A stretch of 64,000 nucleotides of DNA from Gambelia wislizenii (GCA_030847615.1 JAUMIR010000004.1:275985501-276049500); one strand, 5' to 3'. Shown: positions 36,250 through 47,934, numbered from the stretch's first letter. The notes: generated from the sequence alone by a model not told the origin. A program made the numbers and translations.

Positions 36250-37363
36250 CTGTTGCATCACAAAATTGCATCCATGCTGTATACAGCTTTGGTTAAATCC
36301 TGGATGTGGCTACCGGTAACTGTTTGAGATCTTGATCCAGCTCACAGGGTTTACTGAGGAAGAAACTAGTTTTAAAACTAGTGCACCTGCTACACCTATT
36401 CTTTGAGACTTCAGATCTAGCCACTGTTACACATGCCTTGATTAAATCCTGATTGGATTACTGTAACATGCTTTACATGGGACTGCCTTTGGAAACTGTT
36501 CAGAAACTTCACAGCTCCAAAATGTTGTGGCCAGGCTGTTGACTGGGACTTGGTACAGGGAATATATACCGCCACCACCCAGTTGAAACAACTTTACCAG
36601 CTACCAGTCCATTTCTGGGCAGAATTCACATTGCTGGTTATGACCTTTAAAGCCCTATATGGCTTCGTTCCACATTAAAAAGACAATATCATAATCCCAC
36701 CCAAATTTTAAGATCTTTGAAGGAAGGCTTTCTCTTGGTCTCACCACGTTAATGGGTGTGACGACCCAGGAGAGAGTCTTCTCATTGGCTGCTCCCACTT
36801 TGTGGAATTCCCTCCTGCAAGAGGGCCAGTTGGCCCCTACTCTGCTTTCTTTTGCTGGCAGTCTAAGCCTTTTTTTACTCAGGCAAGCTTTTGGTTGAAA
36901 AACTATGTGACAGAAAGGGTTTGTTATGGCGGGTGTTCTTTATGATCGGTGTTTTTAATCTTGTTTTTAATCATACTATTAATTCTTTGTTAACTTTTGT
37001 ATAAATAATGTTTTAGATGTACAGTTACACACACACCGTATCTGCTGAACCGTGATTTCAATTATTTGCGGCACACAAAATAGGGACGCATACCATAGAG
37101 TCATGCTGGAAAATGCCTAGAGAGCATCCTCTCTAGGCATCCTCTAGATCCTCCAGTGAAACTCTATGATACATTTTTATTGGAAGTCCTTTATTTTAAT
37201 AGGGTTTTCCATTATCCATGGTTTCCAGTATCCGTGGTAAGTCCAGGAACCTAACCCTTATAAATATAGGGGTCTGACTGTATATTGTTTTTTAAATGCT
37301 AAAGGCCATCTTGGATCCTGCATAACAAGAAAGGTGGGGCATAAATTAAATAAATAAATAAAA
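36250..37363 (+). mobile_element. L2 LINE 3' end, split by a MITE
   Basis: Decayed L2 ORF2 C terminus: text corresponding to VARLLTGT near 36527, LTFKALYGF near 36640 and LWNSLLQEG near 36812. The 3' UTR ends GGTGGGGCATAAATTAAATAAATAAATAAA at 37333-37362. The pogo-like element 37022-37280 interrupts the 3' UTR, and the L2 tail resumes at 37283. Confidence 0.75.
37022..37280. mobile_element. pogo/Tigger-like MITE, 259 bp, inside L2
   Basis: Starts CAGTTACACACACACCGTATC and ends, inverted, CAGTCAGACCCCTATATTTA, flanked by TA at 37020-37021 and 37281-37282. The right half has TATCCATGG and TATCCGTGGTAAGTCCAGGAA, text of the Tigger type. Confidence 0.7.
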
Positions 37364-37440
37364 CAAGAAACTCTAGGTCTTCAAACTTTAAGGCTATGTC
37401 CATCATTTTTTGGAACAGAGAAATCAGATATGAACTAGGA

Positions 37441-37808
37441 CAGTGGTTCTTAACCTGGGGTCTGGGGACCCCCAGTGGTCTGCAATGTCTTCAGAGGGGG
37501 TCCATGAAGGCTTGGAAGTTGCTTGGTCCACCTCTTGCCTGCAGTGGAGCAGCCACATGACAGGAGCCAAGGCAAAGGCTGGCTGGCTGGCCTGCTGGCC
37601 TGCACATTGCCATTCAATCCAGCCACAAACTTGCAAGAAGAAGCAAGAGAAAAGTCTTCCCTCCTCCTCCAGTGCCTCTGAGGGAAGGTTTAATGGATGG
37701 TGCAATTGTGTTGTTGTTGTTTTAAATCTTGAGTTAAGTCTTGGGTGTCTGCAGAAAGAAAAGATATTTAAAGGGGGTCCCTGGTAAAGAAAAGATTAAG
37801 AACCACTG
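37441..37808. mobile_element. hAT non-autonomous element, 368 bp
   Basis: Ends CAGTGGTTCTTAACCTGG and, inverted, CAGTGGTTCTTAATCTTTTC. The flanking 8-mers AACTAGGA (37433-37440) and CACTGGGA (37809-37816) agree at six of eight bases, as expected for an aged hAT duplication. The element at 54518-55639 is the same family in the opposite orientation. Confidence 0.82.
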
Positions 37809-37969
37809 CACTGGGATGTTTGTTTTCCAAATGTTGTCTAACATATGAACAGGTGTATGTGTGTGTGAGATACCAGGTTTTTCATATTTCTGGCAGGCAA
37901 AGCTTGTTAGTCTAGGCAACCCTTCCCCAGTGTAGTTCCTTCCAAGAGATTACAAACCCAACCATCCTG

Positions 37970-38130
37970 TTAACTGTTTTAAATCAGTGTTGTTTTAAAT
38001 GGATAGTTTATTTAATTTCTTTTAAATTTGTTTTACTACTATGGTTGGGGGTTTTTTTGTTTGTTTGTTTTCACCCATATTGTGAACTCCTTTAGTTTTC
38101 ATTTTGGGAGATAAACAATGTATAAATGAA
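37970..38130 (+). mobile_element. L2-like 3' tail fragment
   Basis: AT-rich stretch ending CATTTTGGGAGATAAACAATGTATAAATGAAATA, the decayed form of the L2 terminal region. Low confidence because only the tail remains. Confidence 0.35.
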
Positions 38131-39115
38131 ATATAAAATCCCTATAAAGAACATGTTCTAAATCATGCTGTGGAAGCAGGAGGTTCTCCCCTACTCTATA
38201 CAGGAGTATACAGTAGATAGAAATAGGGTAAGTGTGTATGTGTGTGTGAGAGAGGGGGTGGAGGAGCTGGGATGCTTGTGCTTTCTCCTCTGCCTCATGT
38301 ATAGTCCTTAAACATTGTATGTATAACTGCAGAGGACCTTTTGATACATCAGTCACATAACTATTCCGTACATCTTCTTTGTTCCCATACAAATGTTTCT
38401 GCTGTTGTCTAAGGCTTCCTCCCTATCCAGTTGTGTCATAGCCTACTCTATTTCCTGTTTTAAAGCAAAGTATACAATAGAACTTTGGATGCTGCTGACA
38501 GTGCAAACATGTTGTCTTTTCCACATCTTTTCTGTTCTTGTTACCACTACAGTTCTTCCAAGTATTGAAATTTCTGAAGTTAGTTTTCTAAAACTGACAA
38601 GTGTCTGGTGAAATTTTCCCTTCACCTTTTGCTTCTGGAGTGAAATGCTTTATTTTGAAGGTAGGCTGCTTAGATTCTGTGCATTTTATAAACATTTCTT
38701 GTTGAAAGAAGTGTGAACCAGCCCACTGAGAGATTACTTTCATTGGGCACTTGCAGCATGACACATTTTGAAATGCTGACATGAAAATATACATTTCCTC
38801 AAAACCAAAAAAAAAGAAAAAAAAAGAGGTCACTTGACTTTGGAGATCATACATATTTCATTTTAGTTTTCATACAACTCCTTCTGTAAATTGTAACTGA
38901 CATATAATATTAAATTTGTTACATCCAGGTCCCAACGAATTTGAGACAATTGAATGTATGTAGTGGGTAAGTCATCTGAAAGTATTTGGCATTAAGGTGC
39001 ATATCTTAAGCCTCCAACTATGGTAAAATGAGGTTATGATATGCTTTGGAATAACTGGAAGATTCAGGAAGTAATAACCATTTATTGCAAACTATTTAAT
39101 AATGAATTTGGTTCT
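38130..39115. other. No recognisable feature
   Basis: Unique-looking DNA, with a short TG-rich run at 38228-38248. No gene or repeat recognised. Confidence 0.4.
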
Positions 39116-39117
39116 TT

Positions 39118-39503
39118 TGCTTATTTATTATGCATATAATATTTATAGAAATAACCAGTAACAGAGTGGCTTAGAATAAAAATTGAATCAGAATCTAAAT
39201 AAAGCAAAATAAATAAAACCAATAAACAAAACTAAACCAACCACAGTGTAAAATGAAAATAAAACCAGTGCATCCCAAAGAGTAAAGAAACACTGAAAAG
39301 TCCCAAGATTCAAAAGCCTAGGAGGCTAAAGTGGTCTTCATTTGATGCCAAAATACCACAGTGTAGACACCAGGCAGCACCTGGGGAGGGCGTTCCACAG
39401 CTGGAGTACCACTTCCAAAAAAGACTTGTTCCCTAATAAAACCCCACTTTACGTCTTTTGGCAAAATTATCCAAGTACTGGTGGTGAGGAAGGTAATCCT
39501 TTG

Positions 39504-39540
<37 letters not shown>

Positions 39541-39600
39541 TGTTATTCCACCTTTTCCCAAGTTTGAGACTCAAAGCAGCTTACAGCAGATTAAAAAAAA
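39118..39600 (-). mobile_element. L2-like 3' ends, antisense, with (AAT)n
   Basis: The minus strand reads a decayed L2 C terminus (GGAACGCCCTCCCCAGGTGC region near 39375-39400) and an AATAAATAA-type end at about 39120. An (AAT)n microsatellite at 39506-39541 separates it from a second L2/SINE tail (39542-39590, AAAGCAGCTTACAGC on plus). Confidence 0.5.
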
Positions 39601-39994
39601 AGTTTAAAATTCACAAAATACAAAAGTTAAAAAGTAACTACCTAATCCTTAGCCATTCAGGATATCTTTTTATATAACTATATTTTCACTCCTGTGCTAA
39701 TTCCTGCTGATGGTTTCACCTCTACAGTTCTAAGAATGCTTACATTTTCCCCCCATTTGCTATTTTGTCATGGAGTTAGCATGCATTTGATAGTTGTGGA
39801 AAGATCATAGCTCAGTGCGTGGAGAAACTCCCAACATTTCAATTTACAAAGACCATTAGATAGGTGTTCAGGAAAAGATCATGGCTGGGGATTATGAGAA
39901 ACATAGTCCAGCATATAAAGGAGGGCACCAGATTGGTATGGGCTGGTAATGGACAGACTGTACCCTGCTGCATGAACAATACTGGTTTGGCACA

Positions 39995-40340
39995 ATGTGA
40001 GGCAGCTTCGTATGTTCAAATATAAAAACTTAAGAAGGGTCCTTCTGGATTAGACCAAAGGCTTTTCTAGCCAACCATTCTGTCCACACAGTGGCCAACT
40101 AGCAACCTGCGGGAAGCCCACAAGCAGAACACGAGTATAGTAGAACATTTCATGTTCCCAGCAGCTGGCATACATAGTTGTATTGTCTCAGCTGCTGGAG
40201 ATGATCTATGTTCTGACTAGTAATCATTAGTGGCCCCACCTCCATGAATTTATCCCCTTTTAAACCTGTCCAAGTTCATAGAATCATAGAGTTGGCAGTC
40301 ATCTCTATATCTTGCAGCAGCGAATATTGGAATCAGTTCT
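39995..40340 (-). mobile_element. CR1/L3-like LINE 3' end, antisense
   Basis: The minus strand carries the text of another CR1-like subfamily tail: TTCATGGAGG near 40243, GTGGGCTTCCCGCAGGTTGC near 40115, ACAGAATGGTTGGCTAGAAA near 40075 and AGGACCCTTCTTAAG near 40035. A 19-bp CR1-type tail sequence, CATAGAATCATAGAGTTGG, is embedded at 40277-40295. Confidence 0.6.
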
Positions 40341-40370
40341 ACATTTTCATGGAGACACTAAGAACATTTG

Positions 40371-40620
40371 TCATAGTTGTTATGACTATCAAGTTGACTT
40401 CAGTGTATGGTGACTCTTATGAATGAGGGACCACCAAGTGCCCTGTTCATCAGCAGCCCAGCTCAGGTGTTGCAAGCTCAGGGCTGTGACTTCCTTTATT
40501 AAATCAATCCATCTGTAATGTAGTCTTCCTACTTTCCTACTGCCTTCCACTTTCCCCAGTATTATAGTCTTTTCCAATGAGTCATGTTATCTCATGATAT
40601 GTCCAATGTATGATAGACTC
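40371..40620 (-). mobile_element. BovB LINE 3' end, antisense
   Basis: The minus strand encodes EKTIILGKVEGSRKVGR and WIDLIKEVTALSLQHL, the known BovB/RTE C-terminal pattern, in a 62-codon frame (40389-40577), then the BovB tail. 5'-truncated. Confidence 0.8.
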
Positions 40621-41690
40621 CATTTATGCAGTCATAGGGAAATTAAATATGTTCTGTTATTCTAATCACTCAAAGGTTGTGCACCTTAATTCCCTTCCTA
40701 ATAATTTACAGTTTTAAACTAAGTAAATTGCTTTAATCCAAAATAAGACCTAACTTAACAGTTCACTGAAGCAAGGAATATATCATGCCCCACTTCATTA
40801 TGGAGGTGATTGGAAAATAAGCCAGCCAACCTTTCATTTTCAGTCTGTCAAGAGAATTCAGCCCACATTACCCTTATGTCAGAGACAGATTGCTGGGGAA
40901 ATATCCAACCAACTGATCCCCATGGAGAAGCAAAAGTAAATTTTAAAAGCTCCAGTGATCTGTGGCACAACATTGCATTTAAGGTTATAGGAACATTCAT
41001 GTCAACTAAGAAGGCTGCCTGAAACTGTGTGAAAGAAGCTCTTTTGTAAGTGCCAAAATTGATTACTGGAACTGTCTGCTTTCCCCTTCCATGTTCACAT
41101 AGTGGAAAAGTTGTTCCCATGTTAACAGATGAGAAATGCCATTGGATTAGTCAAAGCTTTAATAATTGAGTTTGTAGGGTGTAGTAATGAGAGAGAGAGA
41201 AGGGATCATTAACCTGAGCTGTATGGACAGTTTAAAGGGAAAATCCTGGACTTAAATAAATAACTGCCAGGCATACTTCTTAAAATCTTCAGTTTCCTGG
41301 TAAAGAACCCAGAAACCTATTAAGTTTTATCTGACGGAAATAAGAAGACAATTTTTATTCCATCTGATCTCAAAGTCAAAATGAAAACAAAAAAAAAAAA
41401 TAATTAGAGGAACTGAGCTAGGAATATATCTTAGGAACATTTATATACCTTTGTGGTGTATAAATAAGCCATCTCATACCATCTAGATAATCTTTTTATT
41501 TAGTGCAAACATTGTACCAAGATGTGAACTTGGGGTTTTGGAAATGAATTCAGCAAATAAAGCTATTTTACAATGAAAACTCAAAATAGCATTCTCTCCT
41601 TCAAGCCCAGTTCAAAAATAAAAATCATCCTGCTTCTAATGTCACCAGGTGTCCACAGTTGTATCTATACTTCCAACCCAGAATTTGGAA
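40620..41690. other. No recognisable feature
   Basis: Unique-looking DNA, with a short GA run near 41191 and an A-run near 41388. No gene or repeat recognised. Confidence 0.4.
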
Positions 41691-41795
41691 GCACTGGGGA
41701 AGGGTTTGGACTACAGCTCCCAAAATTCCCCAACCAGCCTAGCTAGTGCCCATGGTACTTGGGGAATTCTGGAAGCTGTAGTAAAAAAAAAAACT
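41690..41795. repeat. Inverted repeat (MITE-like hairpin)
   Basis: GGACTACAGCTCCCAAAATT with CCCC at 41708-41731 pairs with GGGGAATTCTGGAAGCTGTA at 41761-41780. This is the core of a very common reptile and bird short palindromic repeat. Confidence 0.65.
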
Positions 41796-42194
41796 TGGTG
41801 ATTTTTCATTGCCCTCCTCCTATGAAGTGCTAAGTTATGCATGGGAAGCCCTTCCCTTCTTTGAACATTTTCTAGTAGTGAGGTACATGGAGCAAGAGCA
41901 GCAAGATTTCTTAGGAGCGTTCTTTGAGAGGCCTACTTCCTCTTTCCCTGGTGTCTTGAACATGGTGATTGTTAATATTTTAGGAAGACTAGAAAAGGCG
42001 GTTCCCCAGAATCATCTGAATACATCCTTTGGGTTGTATGTTCTCTACAACTGTATCCCAGGGAGAGAAGAACCTCAGGCACACATCTCCAGAGGAGGTA
42101 GAGTTGTTGTTCTTGATGCTCTTTTGTTCAGTGTATTTATATATTTTTTTCTGCAAGGAGCTCAGTAGTGTATATGCTGTACTTTCCACTCCCA

Positions 42195-42345
42195 ACAATT
42201 TTGCCCTTACTGCAACCCAGCAAGACAGGTTGGGCTGAGAGACAATAACTGGATCAAAGTCACCTGATGACATTGATGGCTGGGTAGGGAGTTGAATCTT
42301 GGGCTTCCCAGTCCTTGTGCAGTACTGTAACTTTATCATAAGGTA
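42195..42345 (-). mobile_element. MIR-like tRNA SINE, antisense
   Basis: The minus strand has a B-box-like AGATTCAACTCCC, then GGTGACTTTGATCCAGT and CTCAGCCCAACCTGTC, the usual CORE/MIR-like order. Old copy; no target duplication seen. Confidence 0.55.
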
Positions 42346-42403
42346 CACTGGGGAAAAGGAAAGATTGGAGTAAAGGTTGGATGTAGTCAGTGATGCCAAT
42401 GTG

Positions 42404-42618
42404 TTGTTTGTTTGTTTGTTTTTATGTGCCTGCAAATTAACTCCAACTTATGGTGACCATCCTATCATTACCTTGGCAAGATTTATTCAGAGGAGGTTTG
42501 CCATTCCTCTGAGGCTGACAGCGTATGTCTTGCTCGAAGTTGCCCAGTAAGGTTCCATAGCTGGAAATTTGAACCCTGAGACCTGGTCCAACACTCAAAC
42601 CACTACACTGTGTTGGCC
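42404..42618 (-). mobile_element. Sauria-type SINE (tRNA head, BovB tail), antisense
   Basis: Minus strand: head GGCCAACACAGTGTAGTGG with A-box GTGTAGTGGTTTGAG and B-box-like GGGTTCAAATT. The body has CCTCAGAGGAATGGCAAACC and AAATCTTGCCAAGGTAATGA, and the tail has CACCATAAGTTGGAGTTAA, which mirrors the BovB end. The tail is an AAAC repeat. This combination is characteristic of squamate genomes. Confidence 0.82.
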
Positions 42619-43094
42619 TCCTTGTGACCCCAACATGAAACAAGCCCAAATTCATAGAAGTGTAGGCTTGGCTTGTGTCATAGTGCTTATTTTTCTAACC
42701 CCCCCAGGTCTGAATTTGTCCCCATTACTACAAAAGATCCACCTGCTTCCATTGATTCTGGAATAATTCTATACCTCTTTTGCCATTAAAATGGTCTCAT
42801 TTGCATAATATAATAAGCCAAAATTGCCCATGTAACTTCTACATGCTACCTCAAATATTTGTGCTTGGCTAAAGTTTTGAGAAATGGATGAGGAGGCAAA
42901 AACTGACTCCCTGATTCCCAACCCAATTACCCTTCCTTGTTGCTTCCCTACAGGAAGTCATCTTCTACCCCTGAATACAAGTTTAATACATAACAGGTAC
43001 TTTTTAATTTCTCATTCTTCCCTACAGTGTCCAAATCCATTCTAGAATTCTATATTATTTAGAATATTCTGTTTTTTATATTTTATATTCTAGA

Positions 43095-43200
43095 CCAGAA
43101 CTACTCAAAGTGGTGATCTGCAGATTGGTGACAGTCCACGAGGCATCAGCTGCTGGTCCCTCATAGTTTCCAAGAAGGAAAAAAAAAACCCATAGATAAT
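43095..43200. mobile_element. hAT end fragment
   Basis: CAGAACTACTCAAAGTGGTGA, then GTCCACGAGGCATCAGCTGC and TGGTCCCTC, matches the start of a known reptile hAT type. No right end was found. Confidence 0.4.
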
Positions 43201-43309
43201 AATATGCCACAAATATGGCACCAGGTCCTAGCACACTGGGGAGAAATATTGCTGCTCTGATCTGCAGATAACTATGGACTGATAAAAATAATAATGAATA
43301 CATCATAGA

Positions 43310-43985
43310 GCAAGTCATGTCTGAACTCTCCCTAGAAGTGAAATGATAAAACTGACGTTGCCATATTTTGGACATATCATGAGACGATGTGACTTATTGG
43401 AAAAGTCACATAATGCTTGTTAAAATAGGAGGCAACAGGGAGACCACACTACAGGTGGATATGGATGTAATTTGTCCCTAATTTTCTTCTCAAAGGAAGC
43501 AATGAGTAATTTGAACAATTTTCTTCTTGCTGCAAGAAAAACTTTGAAAACCACACAGTTTTCAAAGACTATTCACAATCTGAGACTTATTCTGTGCAAA
43601 ATTTGCACATGATTGTTCTGCATAAAACAGCATTTTCTGCACAGAAAATATTTCCATAGAGAAATATTATTTTCTGCAACAAAAAAGCTGTTTCCTTCTA
43701 TACAAAACAACCATGTGTAAATATTGCACACACAAAATCCAGAACTGTGAAGATTCTTGTCAGTCCAGAATTCTTTTCAATACTCAATACAGAATGCTTT
43801 TCAATACTCAAACCCCCCCCCTCATTTTTCAATTATTTTTGAATATTCTTTACAAGTGGAGTGATTCAATCAAGGAAGCCATAGCCCTGAGTTTGCAACA
43901 CCTGAGCAGGGCTGTTGATGACCAGGGCTCTTGGAAGTCTGTCATTCATAAAGTAGCCATAAGACAGTCAATTTGATAGCAGAGA
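43310..43985 (+). mobile_element. BovB LINE 3' end, split by a hAT-like MITE
   Basis: Plus-strand BovB C-terminal and tail sequence (CCATATTTTGGACATATCATG near 43355, GGAAGCCATAGCCCTGAG near 43875, GTCTGTCATTCATAAAGTAG near 43937). It is interrupted at 43460-43851. The two parts join exactly when the insertion and one copy of its duplication are removed. Confidence 0.8.
43460..43851. mobile_element. hAT-like MITE, unnamed family, copy 2, with TSD
   Basis: Flanked by acaggtgga (43451-43459) and acaagtgga (43852-43860), one mismatch over nine, giving an 8-9 bp target duplication of hAT size. Homologous to 6228-6577. Its right end is eroded compared with that copy. Confidence 0.7.
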
Positions 43986-44191
43986 ACAACAACAGCTACA
44001 CAAAAACAACAACATCAGATAGAAGCACTGTTCTAGATATTTTCCAAGTTAGCTTCATTGAGAAAGAAAACAGGCGTAACCTAAATTGGGAATATATGCA
44101 TAGGAGCATTAATGGATTTGCTTAAACATTCCTTTCTCCTGCCCACCCCTTTAGCTCCTTCAATTGCCCTGTAGTGTACCTAATAGACTTA

Positions 44192-44820
44192 GGACTTTAT
44201 CAGTGTCTAAAAATGCTGTAATTCCAATATTGAGGAAAGAGAAAATATAGTGGCATTACTACACTTATTATCACACATCGCCGTGATCGCATGATACTGT
44301 CACCACAGTATTATCTCATGACCACCACTAGCACTGTAAGAATGGGATTTTACTTCCGTGATTTAGCATGGGTGAGATGTTGGCAGTTCTCACAAGAAGA
44401 TATGACTTCAGTTAAAAACACCAAACCCCCCCTTAACTTACAAACTAAATCAACACATAAACACTTAAACAAACCTAAAAACATGCAAATAAAATGGGAC
44501 AGTTCATTAAGAGTGTCCTGTAGATTGTTTTTACATTCTCACCCAGATGTTTTCTCACTGGGAACAGGGAGGGGGAAAAGAAGACCACTCATTCACTCTA
44601 TAATCTTGTGATTACAGTGGGATGTTTTTTCTCACACTCTTCAATACTGCAAAAATAGCAATATTGAGAGCTATTGACAACTTGTCCCATCAATTAAAAG
44701 GGATGCATTATTGACGGTTGGAGCACACAGTAACCATGGGAGGACAATGGCGTCGTGTGATACTGGGAAACTGTTCGTGCCACCGTGATCGTGCAATTAT
44801 AGCCTTGCCTGATAAAGTCC
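44192..44820. mobile_element. Harbinger-type MITE, GGACTTTATCAG ends, TSD TTA
   Basis: Perfect 12-bp inverted ends GGACTTTATCAG and CTGATAAAGTCC, flanked by TTA at 44189-44191 and 44821-44823. TTA is the preferred PIF/Harbinger target. Inside are pairs such as CACCGTGATCGTGCA near 44781 and ATCGCCGTGATCGCATGA near 44278. No transposase. Confidence 0.82.
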
Positions 44821-44824
44821 TTAT

Positions 44825-45956
44825 ACTAGGATGGAGAGCCTTTAGTTCTTTCGATATACTGTAACTGCCGTCATCCCTGATCACAAAACATGTTGACTAG
44901 GTTTGTGGAGTTACACAACATCTACCTTTCCATCAGTGTACTGTGGGTAGTAAACAACAACAACAAAATCCTTGGAAGATTTCTTTCTATTCTGATACGT
45001 TATTAGTTCCTTAGCAGATTTTCACCAAAACCAAAAATCTTTAGAATACCTTCCATTTTGATACATGATTAAGAAGATTTGAGTTTGTTGAATATAACTT
45101 CAAAAATGTATTAACTTTCATATTAATTCGGCTCTTCCAGTTCCACCACTATAGCTGTCCTAAGATTTCCATCTTCCTTAAAAGAAGCCAAACTTCCTCC
45201 TTTGCTACCCTATATGGTTTGGATGGTCTCCCAAAACATCTGTGAGATGCCACAGCTCTCTTACTTACTTCTAAAAAACAAAAACAAAAAACCACTCCAA
45301 TTAATCTTTTCCATGAAACCTTTCACTTGGCTTCTTAGTCTCCAAACTGTATGTTAGAATTGCAATCCTAGCTGTTGAAGATAGCTGAGGGGCAACTGAG
45401 CTGACAGTAGGCCAGTTGAACCTATGTTAAATCCAGACCCTTCCAAGTATAGGGATGCTGGGAATTACTTAAGATTAATGATGTATGGATTAAATACAAT
45501 CTACTTTTTGGCCCCGTCTATATGTGGGGGGACGGACGAACAGAGTACCTCACAGTAATGGCAATTTCAGGAGCGATGGGTTTGAAATAATTGGAACTGG
45601 AAAATGTTTAATGTTAGTCTACACTGAAAGTCCTCTGCATCTGTACATAGTTTTTCTCTAAGGTAAACTATGAGCTGCTATGAAATGAATAGTGCATAAA
45701 ATATAAAATTCAAGAGACAATTTCTTCTGCTTTCTACTTTTATATAATTTTAGGAACAGCATAGCAGAACATATAAGAACAGGCAAATACTTCATTGAAG
45801 GAATTGCACTAATAAGTTGATAGTATCTGTCAAGCTTTTGGTTTTCAGTTGTTTTAACAGTATTCTTTATCAGCAACTTAGCTAAATAACCTGCCCTGGT
45901 CCACACACACACCAAACCCAATGAAAACATCATTCACCCATGCTCCTCTCCCCAAC
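44825..45956. other. No recognisable feature
   Basis: Unique-looking DNA. GGCCCCGTCTATATGTGG at about 45511 resembles one Harbinger-type end without a partner. Confidence 0.4.
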
Positions 45957-45974
45957 AGGATAAACCTCCTTCTC

Positions 45975-46412
45975 TTCATGCAGCTGATGCCTGGTAAAAT
46001 GGGTGGGGGGGGTTACAATCATGGTGATAGTGTCACACAGTTATGACTAAAGAGATTATCATGCCCCTTTTTATTGGTGGCTTGTCCCCGTCAATGCAAA
46101 AGGAAAGCCTCAGCTGTGGCAGCACTACACCCTGGGAATGGCTGAAGAACATGGGCATCTGGTAAGGTAACCCTTTCTGTTCTCTTAGCGATCTTGTGAC
46201 GTGATTGGGAATGTGGTGTTGTTGTTGTTTTGATGCATTCCCATGTGTCTGATAATCTCCTAAATAGCAATTATGAATATGTAACAGTTACCTAAATTTG
46301 TTCATCCATAAATGTTCCATATTCACAATCTCTACTTAGCTGTGATTGTGACACTGTTGCCATGATTGTAACTCTCCCCCAACCTACTTTACCAGGCATC
46401 AGCTTAATGTGT
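45975..46412. mobile_element. Outer palindromic MITE containing an inner MITE
   Basis: Arms 45978-46045 and 46335-46405 are inverted copies (AGCTGATGCCTGGTAAA, TTACAATCATGG, AGTGTCACA). The inner element 46051-46260 lies between them, so an older TIR element was hit by a younger one. Target duplication of the outer element not determined. Confidence 0.65.
46051..46260. mobile_element. Harbinger-type MITE, GGAGATTATC family, TSD TAA
   Basis: Ends AGAGATTATCA (first base changed) and TGATAATCTCC, flanked by TAA at 46048-46050 and 46261-46263. The interior is shared with 46782-47083 and 14168-14400. Confidence 0.75.
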
Positions 46413-46781
46413 AGAAAGAAATCCATTCTGCCACTGATCATAGCACAGGTGAATGACATTTCTGTCAGATTTGAGGCCTCAGACCAGAAGAGGTTATTTA
46501 GTTAGTATACTTAACTAAATAGCTGATAGATAACACTGGCCCTATGGTGTCCACAAAATTTACTGGCATCTGGCCTTCTGGAGTGTGAAGGATGCTAAAT
46601 CTCTTATTTGTGTGTGTATAGGGTAAGACATGGTGGATGTGGCTTCTGCTATTCATGGTGAACATTTAGTCTGTGAGCATTCTGCAGCCCAGTGGATTCT
46701 TTTTGTCATCCTCAGAGCACCTCCTCCATTTTTAATTCCACCCACCCTAATTCTCCTATAAAAGGTGTGTCCTCTCACAAT

Positions 46782-47083
46782 GGAGATTATCAGACACAGG
46801 GGAACATGCCAAAAAACCACATTCCAAACCACATCAGAAGATCGCTAGGAGAATAGAAAGGACACTTTACCAGATGTCTGTGTCCTTCAGCCGTTCCCAG
46901 GCCATATCACTGCTGTGGAGTTCCCTTTTGCATTGATGGGGACAAGTTGCCAATAAAGAGGAACACCTTATTCACGGCCACGCTACACCCCCAGGACACT
47001 GGAGGATGTTGTCGGATAATCTTACCCCTTCCTATTCTCCTAGTGATCTTTTGACATGGTTTTTACCATGTCTGATAATCTCC
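46782..47083. mobile_element. Harbinger-type MITE, GGAGATTATC family
   Basis: Perfect inverted ends GGAGATTATCAGACA and the TGTCTGATAATCTCC-like right end. The flanking triplets AAT and CTT do not match, so the target duplication has decayed or one end moved. Confidence 0.7.
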
Positions 47084-47525
47084 CTTGTTTTAGGAACCCA
47101 GTTTTTGAAAGAAAATACCCAGTTTATCTGGGAGGACTGGTGGGAAATTCACATCAGACCCTCTAAAGTTTTCTACCCCTACCATATCCCCTTCAGATCC
47201 ACCTCTCTTCCTACGAATTTGTGTGTGTTTGAATATGACTAGGCAAGATATAAATCATGATCTACTGGTAGATCTCTGGGTAATTTACAAGATATCAGCA
47301 AGATTTTCCATTTCCAGTTGTTTAATAGTCCATTCCCACTCTTGAATTAAGCTGTTGCAATTAAATAAAAGTGTAGGAACAATGAAAAATTTATTTGTAA
47401 AAAAGATTTGTCTGTAAGCTCTAGTTTTGATATTGAAAAGAAGTTCCTCTGCTGAGTGTGGATCTCCTACAGTTATATGAGCCACTGTTTTGCATCTTGT
47501 TCTGGTTGGTGAACTTTGGGGTTCT

Positions 47526-47697
47526 GGGTCCCTTTCACACTATTCAATTTTAGCACAATGTTGTAGTATAATGAGGCACTAGAGCTTTTCATCTGAGAAT
47601 TTTAAATGTCCCTCCCTAAACTGCAAACCCCAGCATTCCACAGGATGGAGTTAAAGTGCAATCATAAAACTTTAACAGTGTGATGTAATTGGGCCCC
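47526..47697. mobile_element. Palindromic MITE, GGGYCC ends
   Basis: Left GGGTCCCTTTCACACT pairs with inverted right GGGGCCCAATTACATCACACT. The inner blocks GCAAACCCCAGCATTCCACA and GTTAAAGTGCAATCA resemble the element at 14930-15184. The exact 3-bp duplication is ambiguous (CTG or TGG). Confidence 0.55.
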
Positions 47698-47934
47698 TGG
47701 TGAAAAAAAAGTAACTCCTGTAATTCTTTTCCCCACTACAATGAGCTAGAAAAATCTCAAGCATATCAAGGTGCTGAGATATTACCGTATATAGCCCTGT
47801 GGCTGTGGTGCCGCAGTTAAGACTAGTCTGAATATATATGTTTTTTGTGGATTTAGTAACCTGTGCTAGTGTCTGGTCGTGTCAAGACACTAACAATGGT
47901 GTTGAGATGTTGATATTATTTTGTATATTACCTT

